From: Rhizobium anhuiense
GTDB lineage: Bacteria > Pseudomonadota > Alphaproteobacteria > Rhizobiales > Rhizobiaceae
Direction: 5' to 3'
Assembly: GCF_003985145.1 (NCBI RefSeq)
Contig: NZ_ML133533.1
Coordinates: 124,001-188,000 of the forward strand
DNA: 64,000 bases
Part shown: positions 6,946 through 15,868 of the stretch, in pieces
Numbering within the stretch: position 1 is the stretch's first letter
Layout: every line of letters begins with the position of its first letter
Program-made: the position numbers and the translations under genes
The notes under the pieces: model-generated
The model's database searches: none
Told to the model about the DNA's origin: nothing
Seen by the model: only the letters and a program-made list of their open reading frames with translations

Positions 6946-9485
6946 GAATGATCACCCCGCGCGTCTCGCTTGCTTTTCGCCTGGCGCTCCGCGAGTTGCG
7001 CGGCGGCATCCGCGGCTTCTACATTTTTCTTGCCTGCATTGCGCTCGGCACCGGCGCAATTGCAGCCGTCAATTCCGTCTCGCAGTCGATCACCGACACG
7101 ATCGCCTCGCAGGGGCAGGAACTGCTGGCCGGCGACGTCCGCTTCGAACTCAACAACCGCGAAGCCACGCCTCAGGAGTTGGGCTTCCTCGAAAGCCTCG
7201 GCACGGTTTCGGTTTCAACGGGCCTGCGCTCGATGGCCCGCAAGCCTGACGGCTCCGATCAGGCGCTGGTCGAGGTCAAGGCCGTCGACGACGGCTACCC
7301 GCTCTACGGCAGATTCGTGGCCGAACCGGACTATCCGCTTGCAGCGCTGCTTTCGGGCCAAGGCGGCACCTATGGTGCGGTGGCAGCGCCCCTGCTTCTC
7401 GATCGTCTCGAGCTTGCCGTCGGCGACGAACTGCTGCTCGGCAACGTCAAGCTCAGCATCACCGGCACGGTGAAAACCGAGCCGGATGCGCTGTCGGAAG
7501 GCTTCGGTTTCGCGCCGCGCCTGCTGGTCAGCCGCCAGGCGCTCCAGGCCTCCGGGCTGATCCAGACGGGAAGCCTGGTCGAACATGCCTACAAGATCCG
7601 GCTGGAAGACAAGGGCGCGATGTCGGGCATCCAGGCGCGCGCCTCCAAGGAATTCCCTTCCGCCGGCTGGGCGGTCCGCACCAGCGATCGCGCAGCGCCC
7701 TCGCTCACCGAAAACATTACCCGCTTCTCGCAGTTCCTGACGCTGGTCGGTCTCACCGCGCTGATCGTCGGCGGCGTCGGCGTGGCCAATGCCGTGCGCG
7801 CCTTCCTCGATGCCAAGCGCACGACCATCGCCACCTTCAAATGTCTCGGCGCCCCGGCCCAGGTCGTCGTCCTGATCTATCTTTTCCAGATCGCCATTAT
7901 CGCCCTCGGCGGCATCCTCATCGGCCTCGTCATCGGCGCGTTGTCGCCGATCTTCGCCGCGCAGTTCCTGGCGCAATTCCTGCCGGTCTCCACGACGCCG
8001 ACCCTCTATCCCGGCGCCCTGCTGCTCGCCACGCTCTTCGGTATCCTGACGACGCTGGCCTTCGCCATCCTGCCGCTCGGCCATGCCCGCGAAGTGCCGG
8101 CGACCGCCCTCTTCCGCGAGCAGGGCTTCGAGGCCCGCCGCCTGCCCTCCTGGCCCTATATCCTGCTTGCCACGCTCTTCATGGCCGCCCTTGCCGGCCT
8201 TGCCATCCTGACCGCCTATGACCGTTTCATCGCCGTCGTCTTCGTCGGTGCGATCGTCTTCGCCTTCGTCGTCCTGCGCCTCGTCGCAGCAGCGATCGCC
8301 TGGCTCGCGCGCCGCAGCCCCCGCGTCAATTCACCGGCCTTGCGGCTGGCGATCGGCAATATCCACCGCCCCGGCGCACTGACGCCCTCGGTCGTGCTGT
8401 CGCTCGGCCTCGGACTGGCATTGCTGGTGACGCTGACCCTGATCGACGGCAACCTGCGCCAGCAGCTGACCGGCCGCATGAACGAGGGCGCACCGAACTT
8501 TTTCTTCGTCGATATCCAGAGCGCCGAGGTCGGCGCATTCCGCGATCTCGTCCAGGCGCAGGCGCCTCAGGGAAAGCTCGTCGAAGTGCCGATGTTGCGC
8601 GGCCGGATCGTCGCCTTCAACGGCGAGGACGTCAGCAAACTGACCGTGCCGGCGGCCGGTCGCTGGGTGCTGAACGGCGATCGCGGCATCACCTATGCCG
8701 AGACCCTGCCGGAGAACGCCGCCCTCACCGAAGGCAGCTGGTGGGACAAGGATTACGGCGGCCAGCCGCTCGTTTCCTTCTCCTCGGAAGAGGCGCATGA
8801 GCTCGGCCTGAAGATCGGCGATACCGTCACCGTCAACGTGCTCGGCCGCAACATCACGGCGAAGATCGCCAATCTGCGCCGCGTCGAGTGGGAATCGCTG
8901 TCGATCAATTTCGTCATGGTCTTCTCGCCGAACACATTTCGCGGCGCTCCGCATGCCTGGCTGGCGACGCTGACCGATCCCTCGTCGACGCCCGCCGAAG
9001 ATGCGGCAATCCTAAAATCCGTCACCAACACCTATCCGACGATCACCAGCGTGCGGGTCAAGGACGCGATCGATATCGTCAACCAGCTGGTCGCGCAGCT
9101 GGCGACCGCGATCCGCGCCGCCGCCTCTGTCGCCCTCATCGCCTCGATCCTCGTCCTTGCCGGGGCGCTTGCTGCCGGAAACCGGGCGCGCACCCACGAC
9201 GCGGTGGTGCTGAAGACGCTCGGCGCCACGCGCGCCATGCTGATCCGCGCCTTCAGCTACGAATATCTGATCCTTGGGCTTGCGACCGCGATCTTCGCGC
9301 TGATCGCCGGCAGCGTCGCCGCCTGGTTCATCGTCGCCCGCATCATGCGTCTGCCGTCGACCTTTCTGCCCGACGTGGCGGGGCTGACGCTTGTGACCGC
9401 GCTCGTCCTGACCGTCGGCATCGGCCTGATCGGCACCTGGCGCATCCTTGGGCAAAAGGCGGCCCCCGTTTTGCGCGAGCTTTGA
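6942..9485 (+). CDS. ABC transporter permease, YbbP/FtsX family
   Basis: Large inner-membrane permease of 847 residues. Layout is one N-terminal TM helix (about 20-40), a periplasmic MacB-like domain (about 45-250), three TM helices around 265-390, further TM helices around 405-450, a helix near 485-505, a second periplasmic domain (about 515-715), then three TM helices ending at the C-terminus. This duplicated FtsX arrangement matches YbbP and lipoprotein-release permeases. With the upstream ATPase it forms a complete exporter module. The link to tesA suggests a role with lipids or esters, but the substrate is unknown even in E. coli. Confidence 0.9.
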   Translation: MRMITPRVSLAFRLALRELRGGIRGFYIFLACIALGTGAIAAVNSVSQSITDTIASQGQELLAGDVRFELNNREATPQELGFLESLGTVSVSTGLRSMARKPDGSDQALVEVKAVDDGYPLYGRFVAEPDYPLAALLSGQGGTYGAVAAPLLLDRLELAVGDELLLGNVKLSITGTVKTEPDALSEGFGFAPRLLVSRQALQASGLIQTGSLVEHAYKIRLEDKGAMSGIQARASKEFPSAGWAVRTSDRAAPSLTENITRFSQFLTLVGLTALIVGGVGVANAVRAFLDAKRTTIATFKCLGAPAQVVVLIYLFQIAIIALGGILIGLVIGALSPIFAAQFLAQFLPVSTTPTLYPGALLLATLFGILTTLAFAILPLGHAREVPATALFREQGFEARRLPSWPYILLATLFMAALAGLAILTAYDRFIAVVFVGAIVFAFVVLRLVAAAIAWLARRSPRVNSPALRLAIGNIHRPGALTPSVVLSLGLGLALLVTLTLIDGNLRQQLTGRMNEGAPNFFFVDIQSAEVGAFRDLVQAQAPQGKLVEVPMLRGRIVAFNGEDVSKLTVPAAGRWVLNGDRGITYAETLPENAALTEGSWWDKDYGGQPLVSFSSEEAHELGLKIGDTVTVNVLGRNITAKIANLRRVEWESLSINFVMVFSPNTFRGAPHAWLATLTDPSSTPAEDAAILKSVTNTYPTITSVRVKDAIDIVNQLVAQLATAIRAAASVALIASILVLAGALAAGNRARTHDAVVLKTLGATRAMLIRAFSYEYLILGLATAIFALIAGSVAAWFIVARIMRLPSTFLPDVAGLTLVTALVLTVGIGLIGTWRILGQKAAPVLREL

Positions 9486-9550
9486 CCGGGCAGCGGCACT
9501 CAAACCCTTCACCTTACGGCGATTTAACCGGCCGAGCCTTTGCAAGCCTC

Positions 9551-9581
9551 TTGTTTGCAATGGGCGAAAGCCTCATATTAT
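9551..9581 (+). promoter_or_regulatory. Candidate sigma-70 promoter of ybhL
   Basis: TTGTTT at 9551-9556 and an AT-rich -10 candidate, CATATT at 9574-9579, with a 17-base spacer. This would start a transcript near 9587 and leave a leader of about 80 bases before ybhL. Position and spacing support it; the -10 is weak. Confidence 0.45.
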
Positions 9582-9587
9582 CCGCAG

Positions 9588-9650
9588 GCATGCTGGAGCT
9601 CCGCAGCGGCGCCCGGGTCGAAAACCCCGACACCGTATTTCCATCGGAGC
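9588..9650 (+). ncRNA. Candidate ybhL-type structured leader RNA
   Basis: The leader before the Bax-inhibitor gene contains GGAGCTCCGCAGC, a CCGGGTCG/CGAC hairpin around an AAAACC loop, and then the ribosome site AGAGGAAA. A conserved ybhL RNA motif has been described upstream of this gene family in Rhizobiales. I assign it by gene context and visible hairpins, not by a covariance model. Confidence 0.45.
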
Positions 9651-9665
9651 TTGTAAGAGGAAACT

Positions 9666-10394
9666 ATGGCTGATCTCCGTAACTATCAAAGCCGCGCTCA
9701 GACCGGCGAGATGATTGATCAAGGCCTGCGCGCTTATATGCTCAAGGTCTACAACCTGATGGCGCTGGGTCTGGCGATCACCGGTGTGGCCGCATATCTG
9801 TCGTTCCAATTCGCTTTCGCCAATGGCGAGCTGACCGCTTTCGGTCAGGCGATCTATGTGAGCCCCTTGAAGTGGGTGGTCATTCTGGCGCCGCTGGCTC
9901 TGGTGTTCTTCCTGAGCTTCCGGATTCATACCATGACGGTGGCCGCCGCCCAGACGACCTTTGCGGTCTACGCCGCGCTCGTCGGCCTGTCGCTCTCGTC
10001 GATCTTCCTGATCTACACCGGCCAGAGCGTCGTTCAGACCTTCTTCGTCACCGCCGCCTCCTTCGGCGCGCTGTCGCTTTACGGCTACACGACGAAGCGT
10101 GACCTGTCGGCGATGGGCTCGTTCCTGATCATGGGTCTGTTCGGCCTGATCATCGCTTCGCTTGTTAACATCTTCCTGGCTTCGTCGGCTGTGCAGTTCG
10201 CGATCTCCGTTCTCGGTGTTCTGATCTTCGCAGGCCTCACCGCCTACGATACGCAGCGGATCAAGGAACTGTACCTGGAAGCCGATGACGTTGCCGTGGC
10301 CGGCCGCAAGGCGATCATGGGTGCGCTGACGCTCTATCTCGACTTCATCAACCTCTTCATGTTCCTGCTGCAGTTCATGGGCAACCGTAAATAA
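9666..10394 (+). CDS. ybhL: Bax inhibitor-1/YccA family membrane protein (YbhL)
   Basis: Integral inner-membrane protein of 242 residues with about seven TM helices, beginning at VYNLMALGLAITGVAAYL and ending LDFINLFMFLLQFMGNRK. The UPF0005/BI-1 signature is near the C-terminus (FAGLTAYDTQRIKELY) with the two conserved aspartates of the family's putative Ca2+/H+ leak site. Bacterial members are linked to membrane protein quality control and ion leak. A good ribosome site (AGAGGAAAC) precedes the ATG, and a strong terminator follows. Codon use is slightly different from its neighbours (more GTT/CTG), suggesting high expression. Confidence 0.92.
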   Translation: MADLRNYQSRAQTGEMIDQGLRAYMLKVYNLMALGLAITGVAAYLSFQFAFANGELTAFGQAIYVSPLKWVVILAPLALVFFLSFRIHTMTVAAAQTTFAVYAALVGLSLSSIFLIYTGQSVVQTFFVTAASFGALSLYGYTTKRDLSAMGSFLIMGLFGLIIASLVNIFLASSAVQFAISVLGVLIFAGLTAYDTQRIKELYLEADDVAVAGRKAIMGALTLYLDFINLFMFLLQFMGNRK

Positions 10395-10413
10395 GCAGGG
10401 CAGACTGAGTTCG

Positions 10414-10439
10414 AAAAGGCGGCTTCGGCCGCCTTTTTT
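10414..10439 (+). terminator. Rho-independent terminator of ybhL
   Basis: A ten-pair stem AAAAGGCGGC / GCCGCCTTTT closed by a TTCG tetraloop and followed by a T-run. This is a textbook intrinsic terminator 20 bases after the stop codon. Confidence 0.93.
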
Positions 10440-10501
10440 GTTGCGCAGGCTTTCGCGGAGTGGTCTTAGGAAACCTTACTTTTCCCGATGGATGCCGCCG
10501 A

Positions 10502-11059
10502 ATGTCATTCCGCCTGCGCGATGCCTCCCAAGCCGATATCCCCGCCATTGCCGATATCTATCGCGAATCCGTCCTCAACGGCGTCGCGAGCTACGAGATC
10601 GTGCCGCCTTCCGAGGCCGAGATGGCGCTGCGCTTTTCGACGATCATCAGCCAGCAATATCCCTACATCGCGGCCATCGGCACGGACGGAACCCTGCTCG
10701 GCTACGCCTATGCTTCCGCCTTTCGCACGCGTCCGGCCTATCGCTGGATGGTCGAGGACTCGATCTATCTCGTGCCTGAGGCCCGCGGCCGGGGCATCGG
10801 CAAGGCGTTGCTTGCCGAGCTGATTGAGCGCTGCACCGGCCTCGGCTTTCGGCAGATGACGGCCGTCATCGGCGGCGCCAGCCCCGCCTCGATCGCGCTT
10901 CACAGGAAGGCCGGCTTCGAGGAGGTCGGTCTGATGCGGGGCACCGGCTACAAGCACGGCCGCTGGCTGGATACGATGTTGATGCAGCGTGGCCTCGGCG
11001 AGGGGATGACGACCGATCCGGATCCGTCCGCCTATCCCGGCACGCTGTTTACCGGTTGA
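10502..11059 (+). CDS. GNAT N-acetyltransferase, phosphinothricin acetyltransferase-like
   Basis: Acetyl-CoA-dependent acetyltransferase of 185 residues. The acetyl-CoA loop is VPEARGRGIGKALL at about residues 88-101, followed by the SIALHRKAGFEEVG motif typical of the PAT/YncA branch. The start MSFRLRDASQADI is the usual family start; the frame upstream to 10460 runs into the terminator spacer. Relatives acetylate small amines such as phosphinothricin or methionine sulfoximine; the substrate here is not determined. Confidence 0.88.
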   Translation: MSFRLRDASQADIPAIADIYRESVLNGVASYEIVPPSEAEMALRFSTIISQQYPYIAAIGTDGTLLGYAYASAFRTRPAYRWMVEDSIYLVPEARGRGIGKALLAELIERCTGLGFRQMTAVIGGASPASIALHRKAGFEEVGLMRGTGYKHGRWLDTMLMQRGLGEGMTTDPDPSAYPGTLFTG

Positions 11060-11065
11060 TGCGGC

Positions 11066-11467
11066 TTATTTGTCGACCAGCTTCAGGGCCTTGTCGAACA
11101 CCTTCAGCACCTGGTTCAGCTCGTGACCGCGCTTCAGGATCGTGCCGTGGACGTTGATGACGGAATAGGCGCCCTGCTTGGCGGCGAGCTTCGGGTTTTT
11201 CTCGATGCGGAAGAGCGGCATTTCGCCGGAACGCTTGAAGACGGAAAAGACCGCCCTGTCCTTCAGGTGATCAATGGCGTAGTCGCGCCATTCACCGTCA
11301 CCGACCATGCGGCCGTAGATCCAGAGGATCGCGTCCAGTTCGCGCCGGTGGAAGGTCACCGGAATCGGGTCCTTGCTTTGCTTGTATTCCCTGAGATCGA
11401 CGACGACTGAGGAACTATTGTCGACGGAGCGGCTTTCGCCGTGTCGCAAATCCGGCTGATCTGTCAT
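11066..11467 (-). CDS. DUF2794 domain-containing protein
   Basis: Conserved alphaproteobacterial protein of 133 residues, function unknown. The DUF2794 core runs from about residue 30 (DPIPVTFHRRELDAILWIYG) to the end (VFDKALKLVDK). It is hydrophilic with no signal peptide, so likely cytoplasmic. The start at 11467 has GGGAG upstream; the frame continues to 11533 without a better site. It is convergent with the acetyltransferase with only 6 bases between stops. Confidence 0.85.
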   Translation of the reverse strand: MTDQPDLRHGESRSVDNSSSVVVDLREYKQSKDPIPVTFHRRELDAILWIYGRMVGDGEWRDYAIDHLKDRAVFSVFKRSGEMPLFRIEKNPKLAAKQGAYSVINVHGTILKRGHELNQVLKVFDKALKLVDK

Positions 11468-11850
11468 CAGTCTCCCAAGGCCTCCGCATGTGACAGGAGA
11501 GTGACAGTTTGCCCGAGCCGCCGCAAATTGCAAGAGCGCCAGCCGTCACATTCGGCCGCACCACAGCGCCGCGCGTCTCTCGCGCAAAGACGCTGCAGCA
11601 CTTTGAATCTGCGCATCATGCCTTCTAAAAGTTGGGTCCGAATTCGGAAAGCATGATGTCCTGGATAGGCTCACGCTTTCTCCGCAGCGCCGCATTTCAG
11701 TCAAAACAGCGCCTCATTTGCAGGAGATTTATGAATTCCAGTTTGGCGCCAGCGCGCCAAAGGGCCCGGCGGAGCGTATCGACCTTAACCCCAGCCCCGA
11801 ATACGCTCGGCCGGGCCGCCCCAGCACTTCATCCACAACCGGATGAAATC
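11468..11850. other. Intergenic region with a palindromic repeat
   Basis: A 383-base gap that carries a Rhizobium-type repeat (11563-11658) and no ORF with a ribosome site. An AT-poor stretch with CCAGCGCGCCAAAGGGCCC near 11750 contains short palindromes but nothing I can name. Confidence 0.5.
11563..11658. repeat. Rhizobium intergenic repeat (degenerate)
   Basis: The stretch GCGCCGCGCGTCTCTCGCG, then AAAGACGCTGCAGCACTTTG, then CGCATCATGCC paired with AAGCATGATG across a TCCGAATTCGGA palindrome resembles a common Rhizobiaceae intergenic element, from memory. Only one copy is present in this window, so family membership is not proven here. Confidence 0.5.
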
Positions 11851-12591
11851 TCAGATATTTTTGCCAGCCATGACAACGGTCGCGCCGAGGATCGCAGCCG
11901 GATCGCCGTCTGCGGTCGCCGATTGCAGCAGGATCGCGCAGCCCTCGAGCTGCGGCCGCTGCAACACGCTGGCCGGCAGCGTCAGACTGGTTGCCTTGCC
12001 GTCCCACATGCCGATGGTTTCGACATTGGTGACGCTGTGCAGGTAGGAAAGCTTCCGGCCGCTGTTCTCGCCCTTTTCGACGTCGATGGTCTTTTCCTTG
12101 TCGAAATAGACCATCACGACATTGGCCTTGCCCTGTCCCGCACCGATCTTGATCTCCAGCTCGTCGCCGCGCATCGCGGCGTTGATCGGAACGGTCAGCC
12201 CGTTGCCTTCGCTGCTGTAGGTGTCGATCTTGCTGTTGATGCCGTTGAGATCGGCGCCGGCCAGATGGCCGCGTCCGTTGACGATCGCCTGCGGCGTGTA
12301 GACGTTGCTGCGGCCCATCGTTCTGGCATAGCCATATTGCCGTTCGGTGTTTTCCTTGGAGCTCAGCGTATCGGCCCAGCCGAGATAATTCCAGTAATCG
12401 ACATGATAGGCGAGCGCGATGACATCGCCCTGATTCACCAGCGTGCGGAAAGCCGCATCAGCCGGAGGACAGGAGGAGCAGCCCTGCGCCGTGAAGAGTT
12501 CAACGACACCTTTCGGCGTGCCGTCTTCGGCCTGCAGCGGGCCTGACAGAACAACGCCAGCGATCAGCGGAATCAAAAAACGGGGGGACAT
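11851..12591 (-). CDS. DUF1223 domain-containing secreted thioredoxin-like protein
   Basis: Exported protein of 246 residues in the DUF1223 family. A signal peptide spans about residues 1-21. A thioredoxin-like start follows (VVELFTAQGCSSCPPAD) with a CSSC motif at about residues 38-41, then AYHVDYWNYLGWADTL and YTPQAIVNGRG, all family landmarks. CxxC suggests a periplasmic redox role but no function is established. It lies downstream of acnA in the same orientation but beyond a terminator, so it is probably transcribed separately. Confidence 0.87.
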   Translation of the reverse strand: MSPRFLIPLIAGVVLSGPLQAEDGTPKGVVELFTAQGCSSCPPADAAFRTLVNQGDVIALAYHVDYWNYLGWADTLSSKENTERQYGYARTMGRSNVYTPQAIVNGRGHLAGADLNGINSKIDTYSSEGNGLTVPINAAMRGDELEIKIGAGQGKANVVMVYFDKEKTIDVEKGENSGRKLSYLHSVTNVETIGMWDGKATSLTLPASVLQRPQLEGCAILLQSATADGDPAAILGATVVMAGKNI

Positions 12592-12768
12592 TCACCTGCA
12601 CCTCTTTTTCAGCGCCGACAGCGTGTTGGAACCGCAGGCCCTGACATATGAACGTACGAATAATCCTTCCGGGTCCAAACGAAAAGTCACGAACGGGTGA
12701 GACGGAGCTCCACGGGAACTTGCGGAAAACAAATCATCGTGAGCCCGTCCGAATACTGTCGCCACACA

Positions 12769-12799
12769 GAAAAGCCGCCGGAAACTGCTCTCCGGCGGC
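12769..12799 (-). terminator. Rho-independent terminator of acnA
   Basis: On the minus strand GCCGCCGGA pairs with TCCGGCGGC across an eight-base loop and is followed by TTTTC. It lies about 117 bases after the acnA stop codon. Confidence 0.8.
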
Positions 12800-12861
12800 C
12801 ATTATCAATCAAGTCTCCTAAATCCGGATGAATCTGAATCCGGATTTACATCAAAGAAGAA

Positions 12862-12912
12862 GAGCATGATGTCGTCCGAAAACCGCTCACACTTTTCGGC
12901 ATCATGCTCTGA
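12862..12912. repeat. Rhizobial palindromic repeat downstream of acnA
   Basis: AGAGCATGATG at 12862-12872 is the reverse complement of CATCATGCTCT at the other end, with an inner GAAAAC / TTTTC pairing. This hairpin type is common between rhizobial genes. It falls between the acnA stop and its terminator and may stabilise the 3' end of the transcript. Confidence 0.65.
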
Positions 12913-12915
12913 AAA

Positions 12916-15606
12916 TCAGGCAGCGAGATCGCGCAGAACCGTCTGCAGGATGCCGCCATTGTTGAGGTAGATCACTTCGTCGAGCGTATCGACGCGCGAC
13001 AGCAGCGGAACCTCCTTCACGGTGCCGTCGCCATAGGTGATCTTGGCGATCTTCTTCTCGCGCGGCTTGATCTTTTCCAGACCTTCGATGGTGACGAGTT
13101 CATCACCCTTGAGGCCGAGGCTCTGCCAGGTCGTGCCCTCTTCGAAGACAAAGGGAATGATGCCCATGCCGACCAGGTTCGAGCGATGGATGCGCTCGAA
13201 GGACTGGGCGACCACCGCCTTGACGCCGAGCAGGTTGGTGCCCTTGGCAGCCCAGTCGCGCGAAGAGCCGTTGCCGTATTCGACGCCGGCGAAGATGACC
13301 AGCGGCACGCCTTCCTGCTTGTACTGCATCGCCGCGTCGTAGATCGAGGTTTCTTCCTTCGACGGATAGTGGATGGTGTAACCGCCTTCCTTGCCGTTCG
13401 GGCCGAGCATGTGGTTGCGGATGCGGATATTGGCGAAGGTGCCGCGCATCATCACTTCATGGTTGCCGCGGCGCGTGCCGTACTGATTGAAGTCGGCAAC
13501 GGCGACGTCGTGACCGAGCAGGTAGGCGCCTGCCGGCGATGCCGCCTTGATCGAACCGGCCGGCGAGATGTGGTCGGTGGTGATCTTGTCGCCGAACAGG
13601 CCAAGCACGCGAGCGCCCTTGATGTCGGAAACGCCGGTGCCCTTCTTGCCCATGCCGACGAAGTAAGGCGGGTTCTGGACATAGGTCGAATTGTCGTCCC
13701 AGGCATAGGTCTGGCCCGGCGGAACCTGGACGGCTTGCCAGTTGACGTCGCCCTTGAAGACGTCGGCATATTTGCTTTCGTAGAGTTCGCGCGTCACGTA
13801 TTTCAGGATGAACTCCTGGACCTCCTTCGAGGTCGGCCAGATGTCCTTCAGGTAAACGGGATTACCGTTCTGGTCCTCGCCGATCGGCTCCTTGGTCAGA
13901 TCCTTCTGCACCGTACCGGCCAGCGCATAAGCGACGACGAGCGGCGGAGAGGCCAGATAGTTCGCCTGTACGTCGGGCGAGATACGGCCTTCGAAGTTGC
14001 GGTTGCCGGAGAGAACGCCGGAAACGATGAGGCCCTTGTCGTTGATCGTCTTCGAGATCGGCGCCGGCAGCGGACCGGAATTGCCGATGCAGGTGGTGCA
14101 GCCGAAGCCGACGAGGTTGAAGCCGAGCTTGTCGAGGTCGGCCTGCAGGCCCGACTTGGCGAGATATTCGCCGACGACCTGGCTTCCCGGTGCCAACGAG
14201 GTCTTCACCCACGGCTTCGTCTTCAGGCCCTTGGCAACAGCGTTGCGGGCAAGCAGGCCGGCAGCGATCAGGACCGACGGATTGGAGGTGTTGGTGCAGG
14301 AGGTGATGGCAGCGATCGCCACGTCGCCATGGCCGAGATCGAAATCCGTGCCTTCGACGGCATAGCGGTTCGAAAGCTGACCGGGCTTCTTGTAGTCCGT
14401 GTCCATCGAGCCGGCGAAACCGGAAGCGATGTTCTCCAGCGAAATGCGGCCTTCCGGACGCTTCGGGCCGGCCATCGATGGCACGACGTCACCGAGATCG
14501 AGTTCCAGCGTGTCGGTGAAGACGAGCTCGGAGCCATCGCCCTCACGCCACATGCCCTGCGCCTTCGAATAGGCTTCGACGAGCGCGATACGGTCCTTGG
14601 TGCGGCCGGACATGTTGAGATAGTTGATCGTTTCGCCGTCGACCGGGAAGAAGCCGCAGGTGGCGCCGTATTCCGGGCCCATATTGCCGATCGTCGCACG
14701 GTCGGCGAGCGGCATGTTGTCCATGCCGGGGCCGAAGAATTCGACGAACTTCGAAACGACGCCCTTCTTGCGCAGCATCTGCACGACGGTGAGAACGAGG
14801 TCGGTCGCGGTGACGCCTTCCTTGAGCTTGCCGGTCAGCTTGAAGCCGATGACCTCAGGCAGCAGCATCGAGACCGGCTGGCCGAGCATCGCCGCTTCCG
14901 CTTCGATACCGCCAACACCCCAGCCGAGAACGCCGAGACCGTTGATCATCGTCGTATGGCTGTCTGTGCCGACGCAAGTATCGGGATAGGCGATCGTCTC
15001 GCCGTCCTCTTCCTTGGTCCAGACGGTCTGACCGAGATATTCGAGATTGACCTGATGACAGATACCGGTGCCGGGAGGCACGACGCGGAAGTTCTTGAAG
15101 GCCTGCTGGCCCCACTTCAGGAAGCGGTAGCGCTCGCCGTTGCGCTGGTATTCCAGCTCGACGTTACGGGCGAAAGCCTGCGGCGTGCCGAATTCGTCGA
15201 CGATGACGGAGTGGTCGATGACGAGATCGACGGGAACGAGCGGGTTGATCTTCTCGGGATCGCCGCCGAGCGACACCATCGCGTCGCGCATCGCGGCAAG
15301 ATCGACGACGGCGGGAACACCGGTGAAGTCCTGCATCAGCACGCGCGCCGGGCGATAGGCGATTTCGTTTTCGACCGCACCCTTGTTGTTCAGCCATTCG
15401 GCGACGGCCAGGATGTGCTGCTTGGTGACCGACTGGCCGTCTTCGAAGCGCAGCAGGTTTTCGAGCAGCACTTTCATCGAATAGGGAAGCTTCGACACGC
15501 CGGCCAGACCGTTTGCCTCAGCCTTGGGCAGGCTGTAATAGACATAGTCCTTCCCGTTCACGGAAAGCGTGGAACGACAATTGAAACTGTCAAGAGATTT
15601 AGACAC
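12916..15606 (-). CDS. acnA: Aconitate hydratase A
   Basis: TCA-cycle enzyme of 896 residues interconverting citrate and isocitrate through a [4Fe-4S] cluster. Cluster cysteines lie in AAITSCTNTSNPS and GFGCTTCIGNSGPL. Other AcnA landmarks are TCVGTDSHTTMINGLG and, in the C-terminal swivel domain, EYGNGSSRDWAAKG. Length is full. The start is GTG at 15606 (residues MSKSLDSFNCRS). It is divergent from ccmA. Rhizobia have no second aconitase nearby here, so this is probably the main one. Confidence 0.97.
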   Translation of the reverse strand: MSKSLDSFNCRSTLSVNGKDYVYYSLPKAEANGLAGVSKLPYSMKVLLENLLRFEDGQSVTKQHILAVAEWLNNKGAVENEIAYRPARVLMQDFTGVPAVVDLAAMRDAMVSLGGDPEKINPLVPVDLVIDHSVIVDEFGTPQAFARNVELEYQRNGERYRFLKWGQQAFKNFRVVPPGTGICHQVNLEYLGQTVWTKEEDGETIAYPDTCVGTDSHTTMINGLGVLGWGVGGIEAEAAMLGQPVSMLLPEVIGFKLTGKLKEGVTATDLVLTVVQMLRKKGVVSKFVEFFGPGMDNMPLADRATIGNMGPEYGATCGFFPVDGETINYLNMSGRTKDRIALVEAYSKAQGMWREGDGSELVFTDTLELDLGDVVPSMAGPKRPEGRISLENIASGFAGSMDTDYKKPGQLSNRYAVEGTDFDLGHGDVAIAAITSCTNTSNPSVLIAAGLLARNAVAKGLKTKPWVKTSLAPGSQVVGEYLAKSGLQADLDKLGFNLVGFGCTTCIGNSGPLPAPISKTINDKGLIVSGVLSGNRNFEGRISPDVQANYLASPPLVVAYALAGTVQKDLTKEPIGEDQNGNPVYLKDIWPTSKEVQEFILKYVTRELYESKYADVFKGDVNWQAVQVPPGQTYAWDDNSTYVQNPPYFVGMGKKGTGVSDIKGARVLGLFGDKITTDHISPAGSIKAASPAGAYLLGHDVAVADFNQYGTRRGNHEVMMRGTFANIRIRNHMLGPNGKEGGYTIHYPSKEETSIYDAAMQYKQEGVPLVIFAGVEYGNGSSRDWAAKGTNLLGVKAVVAQSFERIHRSNLVGMGIIPFVFEEGTTWQSLGLKGDELVTIEGLEKIKPREKKIAKITYGDGTVKEVPLLSRVDTLDEVIYLNNGGILQTVLRDLAA

Positions 15607-15868
15607 GAGAGACCCCGTTTCTGATAGCCAACACAGTCGTGCGAACGCCTATGCACTTAATGCACATCAGGATGCGGGTACGGCCATTTCCGCTGTCCGC
15701 ACGTGGAACAGACGCTCCAAGTTCGGCGCAAGGATGAAATTCACGCCGACCGCTGGCGTGGTTGCAGGTCTTATAGATAATTTCCTAAAAACTTGCCATA
15801 CCCGAAAACAGTCAAAATCGGACATTTTTTGACGCCGCCGCAAGCCGAAACCAAGAAAGAGCCGACGC
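15607..15868. other. Divergent promoter region acnA / ccmA
   Basis: A 262-base spacer that must carry promoters for both acnA and the ccm operon. It becomes AT-rich around 15770-15830. No clear operator or riboswitch was recognised. Confidence 0.4.

Larger units (their letters stand above)
12592..12915. other. Intergenic region between acnA and the DUF1223 gene
   Basis: A 324-base gap. It holds the acnA terminator (12769-12799), an inverted repeat AAATCCGGAT / ATCCGGATTT (12820-12829 and 12838-12847), and an intergenic palindrome (12862-12912). No small gene is visible. Confidence 0.6.

Noticed and set aside
13186..15624. 812-codon open frame on the plus strand
   Set aside because: It is exactly antisense to acnA; GC-rich third positions keep this frame open. 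No ribosome site and no recognisable domain.
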